Source: Papio anubis (lineage: Eukaryota > Chordata > Mammalia > Primates > Cercopithecidae). From it: a stretch of 64,000 bases of DNA. Position 1 is the stretch's first letter, and each line of letters starts with the position of its first letter. Position numbers and translations under genes: made by a program. The notes beneath the pieces are model-generated. The model was not told the origin of the DNA and searched no databases. It worked only from the letters and a program-made list of their open reading frames with translations. Shown here piece by piece: positions 23,783-33,960 of this stretch. Location: NCBI RefSeq assembly GCF_008728515.1, contig NC_044988.1, positions 34,389,159 through 34,453,158 on the forward strand. The letters run 5' to 3'.

Positions 23783-24128
23783 TGATGTGGTTTGGCTCCA
23801 TGTCCCCACCCAAATCTCATCTCAAATTATAATCCCTATGTGTAGAGGGAGGGACCTGGTAGGAGGTGATTGGATCATGGGTGGTAGTTCCCCCATGCTG
23901 TTCTCGTGATAGTGAGTGAGTTCTCACAAGATCTGATGGTTTAAAAGTGTGGCACTTCCCCCTCTCTCTGTCTTTCCTGCCACCATGAAAGATGTGCCTT
24001 GTTTCTCCTTCACCTTCTGCCATGATTATAAGTTTCCTGAGGCCTCCCCAGCCATGCAGAACTGTGCGTTAATTAAAGCTCTTTCTTTTTTAAATTACCT
24101 AGTAACAGTATGAAAACAGACTAATACA
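23783..24128 (+). mobile_element. THE1-type LTR (ERVL-MaLR)
   Basis: It begins tgatgtggtttggctcca and ends 'aaaacagactaatac(a)', with the central 'gtgagtgagttctcacaaga' diagnostic of THE1. It runs directly into internal sequence, so it is a 5' LTR rather than a solo LTR. Confidence 0.92.
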
Positions 24129-24560
24129 GAAAATTGGTACTGGGAGTTTGGAGCCAAATGTTAATAGCCAACATAAGGGGGAAAATGTCTCCAGTGCATT
24201 TCAGAGATGTTCATGGCAGCCCCTCCCATTACAGACCCAGGAGCCTAGGAGGGAAAAATGGTTTCATGGGCCAGGCCCAGGGCCCCACTGCTCTGTGCAG
24301 CCTTGGGACATGGTGCCCTGCATCCCAGCTGCTCCAGCTCCAGCTGGGACTAAAAGGAGCCAAGGTACAGCTCAGATCATTGCTTCACAGGGTGCATGCC
24401 CCAAACCTTGACAGTTTCCACATGGTTTTGAGCCTGTGGGTGCACAGAAGTCAAGAACTGAGCTTTGGGAACCTCCATCTCAGTTTCAGAGGATGTATGG
24501 AAATGCCTGGATGTCCAGGCAAAGTTTGCATTTACAAATGTGCAGATGCATGGCCATGAG
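24129..24560 (+). mobile_element. THE1 internal region, truncated
   Basis: 'aaaattggtactgggagt' follows the LTR. Then comes the MaLR-internal block 'ggcagcccctcccattac', 'gcctgtgggtgcacagaa' and 'gcctggatgtccaggc', which is also present at 51468-51800. The open frame over this block is not a preserved gene. No intact retroviral gene is present. Confidence 0.8.
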
Positions 24561-24579
24561 AAAGTTACATAAAATGGGG

Positions 24580-24623
24580 ATATATTATTCCTTTTTCACA
24601 CTGCTATAAATAACTACCTGAGG
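24580..24623 (-). mobile_element. THE1/MST LTR end, inverted fragment
   Basis: 'cacactgctataaataacta' followed by 'cctgagg' is the reverse complement of the 3' end of a THE1/MST LTR, pointing against the neighbouring element. It is short and moderately certain. Confidence 0.5.
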
Positions 24624-24800
24624 CTGTATATGCAGAGAAGATCTGAAACACGCTTTAAAAGGGTCATCTCTTGGGAGGAAATGGGACTGTGCTGAGAGAG
24701 TGAGCATGTTCTTCACTTGTTTCCTCTGTGTAGTAGGACTGTATTGTTTGGAAGTTGGTCTAGAAACATGGCCAACAATTGTAGTTTTAAAAAATACATA

Positions 24801-25095
24801 GCCGGGCATGGTGGCTCACGCCTGTAATCCCAGCAGTTTGGGAGGCTGAGGTGGGTGGATCACCTGAAGTCAGGAGTTCGAGACCAGCCTGACCAACACG
24901 CTGAAACCCTGTCTCTACTAAAAATACAAAAAATTAGCCAGGCCTGGTGGCAGGTGCCTGTAATCCCAGCTACTCGGGAGGCTGAGGCAGGAGAATCACT
25001 TGAACCCAGGAGGCAGAGGTTGCAGTGAGCCGAGATCGTGCCACTACACTCCAGTCTGGGCGACAGAGTGAGACTCTGTCTCAAAAAAAAAAAAA
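24801..25095 (+). mobile_element. AluS
   Basis: Full-length AluS ('gaggtgggtggatcacctga', 'gaatcacttgaacccaggag') with a 13-base A tail. Flanks aaaatacata and aaaatccata form the target duplication. Confidence 0.95.
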
Positions 25096-25419
25096 TCCAT
25101 AAAGAAAAAGCAACAGACTAAATTTAACTGACATACCTTCCTAGCAGATCCTTGAGTTGTACCAAATCACAGAGGGACCATATCATGAAAGGAAGAGTCT
25201 GCTCCAAGACAGGGCCTCCATACCTGAGCCAACTCTCAGGCACAAGGCACTCCTCCCCTGGCTTGTTTACCCAGTCACAAGACTCAGCAGTTGAAAATGT
25301 GCACCCTGAAAAAAAGTCAAATTAGCCTCACAAATTTCCTGTTTTATTCTTAAAATAGAGATATTCAGAATTATTCCTATAATAAATCATTGGAAAATAA
25401 ACTATTCATGAAGACTCTC
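25096..25419. other. No recognisable feature
   Basis: Short intronic stretch between an Alu and an L2. Nothing identifiable. Confidence 0.45.
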
Positions 25420-26165
25420 TATTCATTCCCTCACTTGCCATCCACTCATGGGAGTTCAGGCAGTCTCTGGATGCTAAGGATGGAAGATAGCACCTGCCCT
25501 CATCAAGTCTATAGTCCAGTAGAGGGAGACAAGTATTAAAGAAGAAATTTCAATGTTGGTCATCAGAGCTATGACAGGTACACTTCAGGGCATTATGAAA
25601 GTACACGGCAGGGCTGCCAGAGCTAGTTAACAGGTCCTGAAAGGCCTCTGTGAGGAAATGACGTTGAAGCTGAAGATCTATAGGAGTTAGCCAGGTGAGG
25701 GGAGACAGGAACGAGGGGTGAGAAGTGAGGAGCACTTCAGGCAGAGGGAACAGCATGGGCCAAAGCCTGGAAAGAAGAGTGAGCATGGTGAATTTGAGGA
25801 AATGAAATAAATCTTGCAAGGGCTACTGAAGAAAACAGGAGAGAGTCAACTGAGGTAATGGAGGAAAGAGGGCAGGACCGGAGGAATCTGCAAGCCATGC
25901 TAAAGATGTTAGACTTCATGGGGAGCCACAAAGTGACTGAAACAGAACAGTGACATGATCAGATTTGCATTTTAAATGGCCCTGTAAGGAATAGAGGGGA
26001 ACAGGACTGAACACAGGCAGACCCACTAGGGAAGTTTTCACTTCAGACAAGCAGGTGCTGATGTTGCCTTGAAGTAGGATGGCAGAGACAGAAAGAAGTA
26101 GATGGGCAACAAAGGACATAGACTCTGTAAGAACTGTGGGAACCTGAATGTGGGTGGAGAAGGAA
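25420..26165 (-). mobile_element. L2 LINE, 3' half
   Basis: Reading on the minus strand gives L2 ORF2 C-terminal and 3' UTR landmarks in order: 'gcaaatctgatcatgtcact', 'cttctctccaggctttgg'-like text, 'gccctgaagtgtacctgtca', and 'cttgatgagggcaggtgc'. Frames are fragmentary. It continues beyond inserted elements at 27128. Confidence 0.8.
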
Positions 26166-26189
26166 GAGAAGAGTAGGGGTTGACTCCCT

Positions 26190-26629
26190 ATAGTGGGTTA
26201 AATGGTGGCCCCTAAAAGGTAGGTCCACATCCTAACTCCAGAAACCTAAGAATGTGACCTTATTTGGAAGTCTTTGGGGATATAATTAAGTTAAGGATAT
26301 TAGGATGAGATTACTTTATATTACCCAAGTGAGCTCTAAATCCAATGACAAATGTCCTTATAAAAGACACACAGAGTAGAGAGGCCAGGTGAAGAAGGCC
26401 GTGTAAAGATGCAGGCAGAGATTGGAGCAATGCAGCCACAAGCAAAGGAATGCCTGGAGCCACCGGAAGCTGCAAGAGGCAAAGGATTCTCCCCTAGAGT
26501 CTTCAGAGAGACCATGGACCTGCTGACACACCTTGATTCAGACTTCTGGCCTCCAGAACTGTGAAATAATCACCTTCAGTTGCTTAAAACTAGCACATTT
26601 GTTGAGGCAGCTCTAGGAAATGAATACAC
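26190..26629 (+). mobile_element. MLT1 LTR (ERVL-MaLR)
   Basis: 'ccacatcctaactccagaaa', 'gaatgtgaccttatttgg', 'ttataaaagacacacaga' and 'tctggcctccagaactgtga' are the MLT1 landmarks in order. It is inserted in the L2, and is a solo LTR or fragment. Confidence 0.88.
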
Positions 26630-26658
26630 TCCTCAGCTGCTAGCTGGATCAGCAAGTG

Positions 26659-27127
26659 CAGTGGTCCCCAACCTTTTTGGCACCAGGGACCAGTTTCATG
26701 GAAAACAATTTTTCCAAGGAACAGGTCAGGGGATGGTTTCAGGATGATTCAAGTGCATTACATTTATGGTGTACTTTATTTCTATTATTATTACATTGTA
26801 ATATATAATGAAATAATTATACCACTTGCCATAATGTAGAATAAGTGAGAGCTCTGAGCTTGTTTTCCTTCAACTAGACAGTCCCATCTAGGGGTGATGG
26901 GAGACAGTGACAGATCATCAGCCATTAGATTCTCATAAGGAACGTGCAACCTAGATCCCTCATGTGCACAGTTCACAACGGGGTTCACATTCCTTTGAGA
27001 ATCTGGCAGGAGGTGGAGCTCAGGTGGTAATGCTCACTCACTGCCACTCACCTCCTGCTGTGCAGTCCGGTTCCTAATGGGCCACTGACCAGTACCAGTC
27101 CGTGGCCCAGGGTTTGGGGAATCCTAG
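26659..27127. mobile_element. hAT-type DNA transposon, ~470 bp
   Basis: The termini cagtggtccccaacct and 'ggtttggggaatcctag' are inverted repeats. 8-base flanks agcaagtg (26651-26658) and aattagtg (27128-27135) match at 5 of 8 positions, consistent with an old hAT duplication. Internal blocks 'ccattagattctcataagga' and 'gcagttcacaacggggttca' support one element. No open frame encodes a transposase. I did not assign a family name. Confidence 0.75.
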
Positions 27128-27560
27128 AATTAGTGGATACAGGTGCCATTTATTGAGACAGGGAATGGAGAAGCAATCTGAAGGCCAGATGACTTCAGCT
27201 TCAGATGTCCTGAATTTGCGGGGCCTGGAAAACATTCACGTGTCGGCATCCATTTACATGGAGCCACTCCACCGTCACAGCTGCCTGACCATTTGTGGCA
27301 GCCCTGGCTCCAAAAGGCAGTGAGATAGATGGATCTGAGACTCAGGCAGGAGGTCCACATTGGAGTTCTAGGTTTGAGAACTTCCAGTATATTCCTAGAT
27401 TAAAGTGATGGAAGTAAAAGCCATTGTTGGGGCAGATCCCATAGAAGTGGAAGGCCTGGGACTCTACCCTTTTGAGTGGCAAGTATGTGAGCCCTGGGAA
27501 AGGAAACTGAGAAGGAAATGAAAAATGGTCAGGGGATCAGAACAGAACAAGACAGGGGAA
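27128..27560 (-). mobile_element. L2 LINE, ORF2 part
   Basis: On the minus strand 'ccctgtctcaataaatggca' and the sequence upstream of it match L2 ORF2 downstream of the reverse-transcriptase core. This is the continuation of the L2 at 25420-26165, separated by the MLT1 and hAT insertions. Confidence 0.65.
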
Positions 27561-28224
27561 TCTTTTAATTATTCCAGAGTTAAAAAATGATCTTCATGAA
27601 ATTTCAGATAAAGTTGATAAAAATAATTCACACTCCTGTTTTTTCAGAGCTTCTGTTAGTAAAGAAGAAAAAGTCAATAGTGCATGCGATATATCATAGT
27701 TCATGCTAGACATGGAGAAGAATAAAATCTCACCATGACATTGCTATACTTTGACTGTGACTGTGTACTCAGCAGGTAAAGTCAAAATTTCATTTAAAAT
27801 CTTCTTTTCATATCAATACTTAGCTACTCTGGAGACACTGCTCTGATTAGATTAAATCATCTGTGGAAGAGCAGTCAAACTACACATAGGTAAGATGAAG
27901 GAAGAATGACCATGTAAACATGACATGAAAAAGATCTAAGATCATGATAGGTTAAATTAGATCATTAGTTAGAAATTCAGAGCTACCTCTTAACTAACCA
28001 AGCAGAAGAAAAATCATCACTGCCTACACAAAAACCAGCATGAAAAGATGCACAAGAACCCAGCATAGTCCCTCGCACACAGAAAGTGCCTAATTAATGT
28101 GAATTTCCTTCTTGTTTCCTAAGGTCTTTCACTGAAACTTATAAATGAAAACATAATAATTTTGATATATGAATTCATTTTCCTCTGATATTTGGTATTG
28201 CTTACACCTTTATTTAACTAGAGC
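27561..28224. other. No recognisable feature
   Basis: AT-rich intronic sequence. No repeat or gene signal recognised. Confidence 0.45.
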
Positions 28225-28420
28225 AACAGCCAAAGTGAGGGAAGATGAAGTAGAAATGAAGACATGAAGGTGAGATGAGGTCAGATGGAGGTGGGTGGGG
28301 CCAGGGGAATGCAGATCATGTGGGACCTTTCAGGCCATTGTGTTTCAGATTTTACTCCCAGTGATACTGAAAGCCTGTGGAAGGTTTTGAAACAGCGTGA
28401 TTAATATTATATCAACAACA
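28225..28420 (-). mobile_element. L2 LINE fragment
   Basis: The plus strand reads 'gtgggacctttcaggccatt', 'tgtggaaggttttgaaacag', the complement of L2 ORF2 sequence. Diverged. Confidence 0.5.
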
Positions 28421-28594
28421 GTACACAGTTATGAATCAATAAATGTTCTAAATCTATAAATATTAAAATAGTAAATAAGTATTATAAGAACTTTTTGGAC
28501 TGCTTAAGCCTTTATAACTTTCCTAATGTTGGTTATTATTGTGACCTCTCATCTGCTTGAGTTGAAAAGGACATCTTGACATATGTCTTTTATC

Positions 28595-28743
28595 TACCAT
28601 GCCTGGCTAATTTTTTGTATTTTTAGTAGAGATGGGGTTTCACTGTGTTAGCCAGGATGGTCTCGATCTCCTGACCTCATGATCCTCCTGCCTCATGATC
28701 CTCCTGCCTCATGATCCTCCTGCCTTGGCCACCGCGCCTGGCC
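28595..28743 (-). mobile_element. Alu fragment with internal minisatellite and deletion
   Basis: The half-Alu runs from 'accatgcctggctaattt' to 'accgcgcctggcc'. The usual 'cctcccaaagtgctggga' block is missing, and a 16-base segment is present three times just before it. Confidence 0.92.
28675..28722 (+). repeat. 16-bp tandem repeat x3 inside an Alu
   Basis: The unit cctcatgatcctcctg occurs perfectly at 28675-28690, 28691-28706 and 28707-28722. Each unit derives from the Alu 'ctcatgatccgcc' region. Confidence 0.97.
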
Positions 28744-29606
28744 AAGATCATTTTTTAACTCTGGAATAACTAAAAGATTTCCCTGTCTTGTTCTGTTTTG
28801 ATCTCCTGACCATTTCTCATTTCCTTCTCAGTTTCCTTTCCCAGTGGCTCACATACTTGCCACTCTTCAGTACCTGTGTGTTTTGGAGAAAGTAAGGTAG
28901 AACAGGGTCTGCTGTGTGAAGTCTCATGAGTAAGGAGGAACCCCCAAGACAGAGAGGATGGTGGAAAGGAAAGGAAAACAGCCAAAATTTGTGGTCTATT
29001 TTTGAGAGGCAATTCTCCATGGGTCTCCCACATCTCTGTATGCCTTTCAAGCAAAGACACTGACAGTGTTTCCTCCAGAAAATATGTCCTATATTCTTGT
29101 TTACATAGCAAAAGCCTTGGAAGACAGAGGTGGTGTCTCTCTCAAGAGAAAAGGAAAGGCATGCTTATTGTCCATAAGCATTATTTTAGTAAAAGCACAT
29201 AGTTATGGGTCAATAAATGTTGATGCTTTATATTTGGATATGGATTCCTTATGTCAGACTTCATCTCATGTAATGCAACCATTACATATCTAGTATCTCC
29301 TGGCCCTGATCACATAGCTCCTGTGGGACCTAAGGACAAGAAGAACAGATGCAAGAAAATGCAAATACACTGGATGTTACTATTGACATGAGTAATAAGT
29401 CCTTTTTCTCTGACCCAGGAGTCATGTGTCTTCCACCAGCATCCATGAAACTATGGCAGGCTGACTTGCTGGCCTGCATGTAGGATAAAAATTTCAGACC
29501 TTCTACAGTTGTTGACACAAATGAGAGTAAGACGAAAGCCCAGCAGTGGTCAAGAATTTAAGCACAGGTAATTCCCTGATACCTTTAGGATATTTTAGTC
29601 TCAAAG
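28744..29606. other. No recognisable feature
   Basis: Unique-looking intronic sequence. Overlapping open frames on both strands near 28770-29290 are short and show no domain. Confidence 0.45.
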
Positions 29607-29823
29607 TAGTGGTTCTCAACCAGGCATGATTTTGCCTCCCAGGGGATATTTGGCAGTGTCTGGGGACACTTATGATTGTCACAACTGAAGTATGCTACTG
29701 GCATCTAGTGGGTAGAGGCCAAGGATGCTGCTGAACATCAGATGATATGCAGGGGACGCCCCTACACACAACAAAATAATTGTCATCTCCAAATATCAAT
29801 AGTGTTGAGGTTGAGAAATTCTG
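29607..29823. mobile_element. MER20: MER20 (hAT-Charlie MITE)
   Basis: Full-length MER20: 'tagtggttctcaaccaggca' at the left, 'ttggcagtgtctggggac', 'gctactggcatctagtgggt', and 'gttgagaaattctg' at the right. MER20 copies are known to act as regulatory elements in endometrial cells; no activity can be inferred for this copy from sequence. Confidence 0.92.
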
Positions 29824-30189
29824 GCCTCAATTAAAGAGGCCATATAATCAACACAAGCACTATAGGGACCAAAGAGAAATGTGACCCTGCTCCTGCCCTG
29901 GGGGAGCTCTCAACCTCAGTCCAGTCTTCATCTTTTCCTTCTGACATCTGTTTCTGTTCATCCCACCTGCCCCCTTCCCCTACCTCCCATCACTGCTACC
30001 TGCTGTTAGTCATCCTATGTCCATCACCCATAATTATCCTCTGAGTTCATTCATTATGGGCATAAAAAGTTAGAAACCATACCATAAAATTAAGGTCACA
30101 CAGGAACCCTATGACTGGGTCAGGAGAGGAAACTGCTCACCAGGTCTTGCCCAGACAACCCCTCAACTATGAAATGCCTGGGGTGTTTA
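29824..30189. other. No recognisable feature
   Basis: Unique-looking intronic sequence with a pyrimidine-rich part near 29920-29990. Confidence 0.45.
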
Positions 30190-30590
30190 AGAAACAGCAA
30201 AGTGACCCATGTGGACAGCATGGAGTGAGCAAGGGAGAAAGTGGTAGAAGACGAGGTTGGAAGGGTGATGGCAAAGGGAAAGACTGCCAAGGGCAGAGCT
30301 CCTCAAACTTTAACGTGCATGTGAACCACCTGGGGGATTTGCTCAAAGCAGGTTCTGATTCTGTAGACCTAGGAGGGACAGGTGATTTTCTACTTCTAAG
30401 GAGCTCCAACATCAATGCTTTTAGAAAATGTGCCATATTCGAGTACAAGAGTATAGGGTCTCGTAGGCCTTTGCCAGAACTCTAGCTTTTACTCTGAAAA
30501 AGATGGAATGCTGCTGGAGGGTTTGGATCAAGAAATTATGTAATTTGACATTTCAAAAGGACCATCTGATTTCTGTTTTAAGAATACTGA
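30190..30590 (-). mobile_element. L2 LINE fragment interrupted by a hAT MITE
   Basis: The plus strand shows L2 complement text on both sides of 30294-30455 (for example 'gctgctggagggtttggatc' and 'aaaggaccatctgat'). It continues as L2 after the old L1 at 30595-31060. Confidence 0.5.
30294..30455. mobile_element. hAT-Charlie MITE (MER5-like)
   Basis: 'cagagctcctcaaacttta', 'gtgaaccacctgggggat' and 'gcaggttctgattctgta' are typical of a MER5-related family. The right end is degraded. Confidence 0.65.
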
Positions 30591-30594
30591 GTAC

Positions 30595-31060
30595 TCAAGA
30601 GGAATGAACACATGTTTTCATTCATAGCAGCAATTGTCATAATAGACTCAAACTGGAATTAATCCACATGACCATTAACAGTAGAATGGATAATTACGGT
30701 TTATTCATATAATGGGATACTATAAAACATGGAAAAAATAATGTATTACTTCTACAAGCAACAATGTAGATGAATTTCACAGATGTAATGTTGAATTAAA
30801 AAAAACAGACATAATAAAGTACATAGTGCATGGTCCCATATATAAGGAGCATTAAAATAGGCAAAATTAATTTATGGGGATAGAAGTCTAGAGAGTGGTG
30901 ACTTCTAGCAGTGAGAGAGGCGGGAGGAAGCCTCCTGGGGGGCTGGGAATGATCTATCTTTTGATCTGTGTGTTAAGTACACAGGAATAAACATCTGTAG
31001 AAATCAGGTTGTACTCTTAAGATTTGTGCACATCACTATATCTATGTTATACTTTAACAT
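30595..31060 (+). mobile_element. Old L1 (L1M) 3' end
   Basis: 'caactggaattaatccac'-like text, 'ataatgggatactataaaac', 'gacataataaagtacatagt', 'gtggtgacttctagca' and a terminal 'atgttatactttaaca' follow old L1 3' structure. It is inserted in the minus-strand L2. Confidence 0.75.
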
Positions 31061-31064
31061 AAGA

Positions 31065-31610
31065 AGAAAGGGAGGATATTGTAGAGGGGCAAGGGTAACA
31101 ACAGGGAGAGCAGTTAGGAGGCTATAGCACTAATCCAGGCAACAAACGGGTCTGGGGTAGAGTGACACCAGTGAAAATGGTGACAAGTGGTTGGATTCTG
31201 GATATATTTGGAATTGGGAGCCGAAATGATTTTCTAATGGACTAGATATAGGTGATATGACGTGTCAAGCAGGCAGTTTGGTAAAGCAGTCTGTAGTTAT
31301 GGCCAAATTCTGGGTTAGAAATATTAATTTGAAGGCATCAGTTATGTGGGTGGTATTTGAAATTATGAGGCTGGATGAGATGCCCCAGGAAGTGAGTATA
31401 GATGGTGAAAGAAGACACAGCCACTCCAGGAATGTGTAACAGTCAGGGAGAAGAGGAGGCAAAGGAGACTGAGACAGCATGATCAGGGAGACAGGGAGAC
31501 AGCCAGGAAGTGTGGTTTCCCAGAAACAACCGAGGAATATTTTTCAAGGAGGGAGGGATCAGCTGTGTCAAAAGTTGCTGAGAAATTGGGTGAGATGAGC
31601 AGTGAGATAT
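31065..31610 (-). mobile_element. L2 LINE, reverse-transcriptase region
   Basis: On the minus strand the sequence follows L2 ORF2 around the reverse-transcriptase core (from 'gctgatccctccctcc' at 31562 to the 'cagttaggaggctatagc' complement at 31111-31128). Stops and indels leave no usable frame. Confidence 0.7.
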
Positions 31611-31994
31611 CGCAAGCTTGTCATTGATTAGTAAACATCTAAAATTGTGCCTGTCACAGAGAAATCACTTAATAAATAGCACAGGATATATGCAGATGAT
31701 ACATAAAAATCTATATAAAATCACTGTTCTTGCCAACAGATCATATTTCCGCATTGAAGAAAATAACAAATCTTCACAAACTGGCCTACTCTTTCACTCT
31801 TTCCCCAGTCCTTGAGGTTGTGACTTAAAATGAGCAAGTATAGAGGACCTTCTCCCCATGTGGCATAGCCCAAGGGCATGAGCCTAGCTCTCAGTCACCC
31901 TGGTCCTAAAGGTCATGAAGAAATGAAGTGTTCTCTTGGCCTGTTCTGTAATTTCTGCTCAAACTTGTGATGAAATGTTCCTCTTTAGAGAAAC

Positions 31995-32163
31995 AGGACT
32001 TCCACTTAATCTCTCTGTGCTTCAGTTTCCTCATCTACAAAGTGGGAATAATGAAAGTGTCAATCTCATAATTTGTTACAAATATTAGAGGTGTTAATAT
32101 ATGCAAAGAACTTACAACGGCATCTGGCACATGGCAAGTACGAAATAAGTATTAGTTATTTAT
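31995..32163 (+). mobile_element. MIR SINE
   Basis: 'cttaatctctctgtgcttca', 'gtttcctcatctacaaagtg', 'gcatctggcacatggcaagt' in MIR order. Confidence 0.88.
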
Positions 32164-33418
32164 GATATTGTCATGATATTGACAACATCATCCTCCAGCT
32201 GAAGGTACCAGGAACATAACTACTGTTGATAAAGTTGGCTTATTGACTTGTGCAACGAAGAAGACATGCACCATGGGGAACTGTGGGGTGTCTCAGTAAG
32301 AAAGTATTAGAGAGGACTTAACATAGGACATGGACTTGTGTTAGATATTTGGGGGAGGGCTCAAAGATTATCTGCAGTGGCCATAGTTCTATGATGGGAT
32401 ATCTTAAGATTTACTTAGGAGCAGGAAGAAAAAAGCAGGCAACAGTGATAAATAGTAAGGCTGCAGTAGCACTGCTATTAGTCGGCATGGGGGATGCTTG
32501 GTCATTGCTGTGGTTTTGACAACGTTCATGTGGTTGCAGTGTTCTGGCATGATTACAGAATGGCCTTCTTTTATGCCTTTATTCATCACAGTCACAGCAC
32601 GGCCTTGTCTGATGGTGCTGATCTATGAAATTGTTTATGTTCTACAGGAGAACATGACGGTCTAGCTGATAGTGCCAGGTCAGCCCCCACCTGTCAGGTT
32701 ATGTATAAAATGCCATGTGCTTTGAGGGGGTCATTAAAAGACTTTGGAAAGACTTTCCATTTCCTCCAGCACCATCTGGATAATGAGTCATCAGAGAAAA
32801 CCTGGGGAGGTGGACAGAGAGGAGTAACTGATCTAGGAAGACCCCAATTGCTTAGTCCTAGACATGCTCATCTTCTCTGCTTTGCAAATGATTCACTGAA
32901 CGCTCTCAGAAGGGGTTGAGAATTTTGTAGGTGACCCAAAAAAAGTTCATGAAGAAAACAGGAAGAGATAGGAATTTGTTGGCCTGCACTCCCAGATAAA
33001 ATGGCATTCTCCCTAATGACTGAAGGCCATTATAAAGACAAAGTAGAGAAACCAGCTTCACAGTACGTGAAACGGACCTTCACTGAAGGACAGCACCTGT
33101 GGGAACTCTCAGCCAGAAGGCACATCAGAAAACCTGAACTGCCAGGAGAAATATCAAGGAGGAGTGAGGAACAAGGGTGAGATTTCCAGGGGCCTGAAAT
33201 GAAAAATACCCAGGAAGGTTGGTACATCATGTCCAGAAGCACTAGGAAGGTGCCGCTGGGGTCAGACAGTCATTGAGGAAATCTAGTGGAGTCAGAGGAA
33301 CCAATGCAGGCTATCTAAAAGGTTCTAAAATCCAGATACCAGCCCTGGTCTGCTTCAGGACGGGAGGGTATTTTTGCTTAAAATACCAGCAATTCTCAAC
33401 TCTGTGACTAATTCAGTT
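32164..33418. other. No recognisable feature
   Basis: About 1.25 kb of unique-looking intronic sequence. Open frames at 32701-32919 and 33030-33242 are short and without similarity to known proteins. Confidence 0.45.
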
Positions 33419-33446
33419 CGTGTGTGTGTGTGTGTGTGTGTGTGTA
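33419..33446 (+). repeat. (GT)14 microsatellite
   Basis: An uninterrupted GT run followed by 'atttgcc'. Confidence 0.97.
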
Positions 33447-33769
33447 TTTGCCTTTCTCCATGTAAAATTAGCCCTGAAAAACCAGAGACTGCCAGAGGAA
33501 GACCTAGACATGTGACACTTTTATCAGAATTTATCAAGGTAGCCTCATGCTGGACCAGTTTCAAAATTTGAAAGATCACAGGAGTGGCCAAACAGAGTGG
33601 TCTCAGGCAGAGAGAATCAAAGAGGCAGGCTGTGGGGGCTGAAGACCCTTCCTGCCTTGGCTGTCCCCACAGGGACCAAGGGCAGAATGCAAACACTATC
33701 ACATCATTCTCACCTTTCCTCTACAAACGATGTTTATTCTCCTTGGCATTTGATAATTCAGCAAATCAA

Positions 33770-33960
33770 GTTGGGGTTAGTGGCTTTGGAGCCAGAGAGA
33801 CCCAGATCTTTAACTCAGGCTCCTTCAGGTAATCATTGTCTGATCTCAACCATGGCATTCCTCCAAACTGCAGCTTCCCCAATGTACCCAGTCACTCCTA
33901 CCTTGCAAGGCTGTTGTGTGACTTAGAGATAATATGTGTAAAAAGGCAAACCCAGGTGTA
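33770..33960 (+). mobile_element. Probable MIR SINE
   Basis: 'ggctttggagccagagagac' and 'aaggctgttgtgtgacttag' fit the MIR start and tail-side segments; the middle is diverged. Confidence 0.5.

Noticed and set aside
24134..24559. 141-codon frame as a gene
   Set aside because: It lies in a MaLR internal region and overlaps another frame; no domain is seen and MaLR bodies carry degraded sequence.
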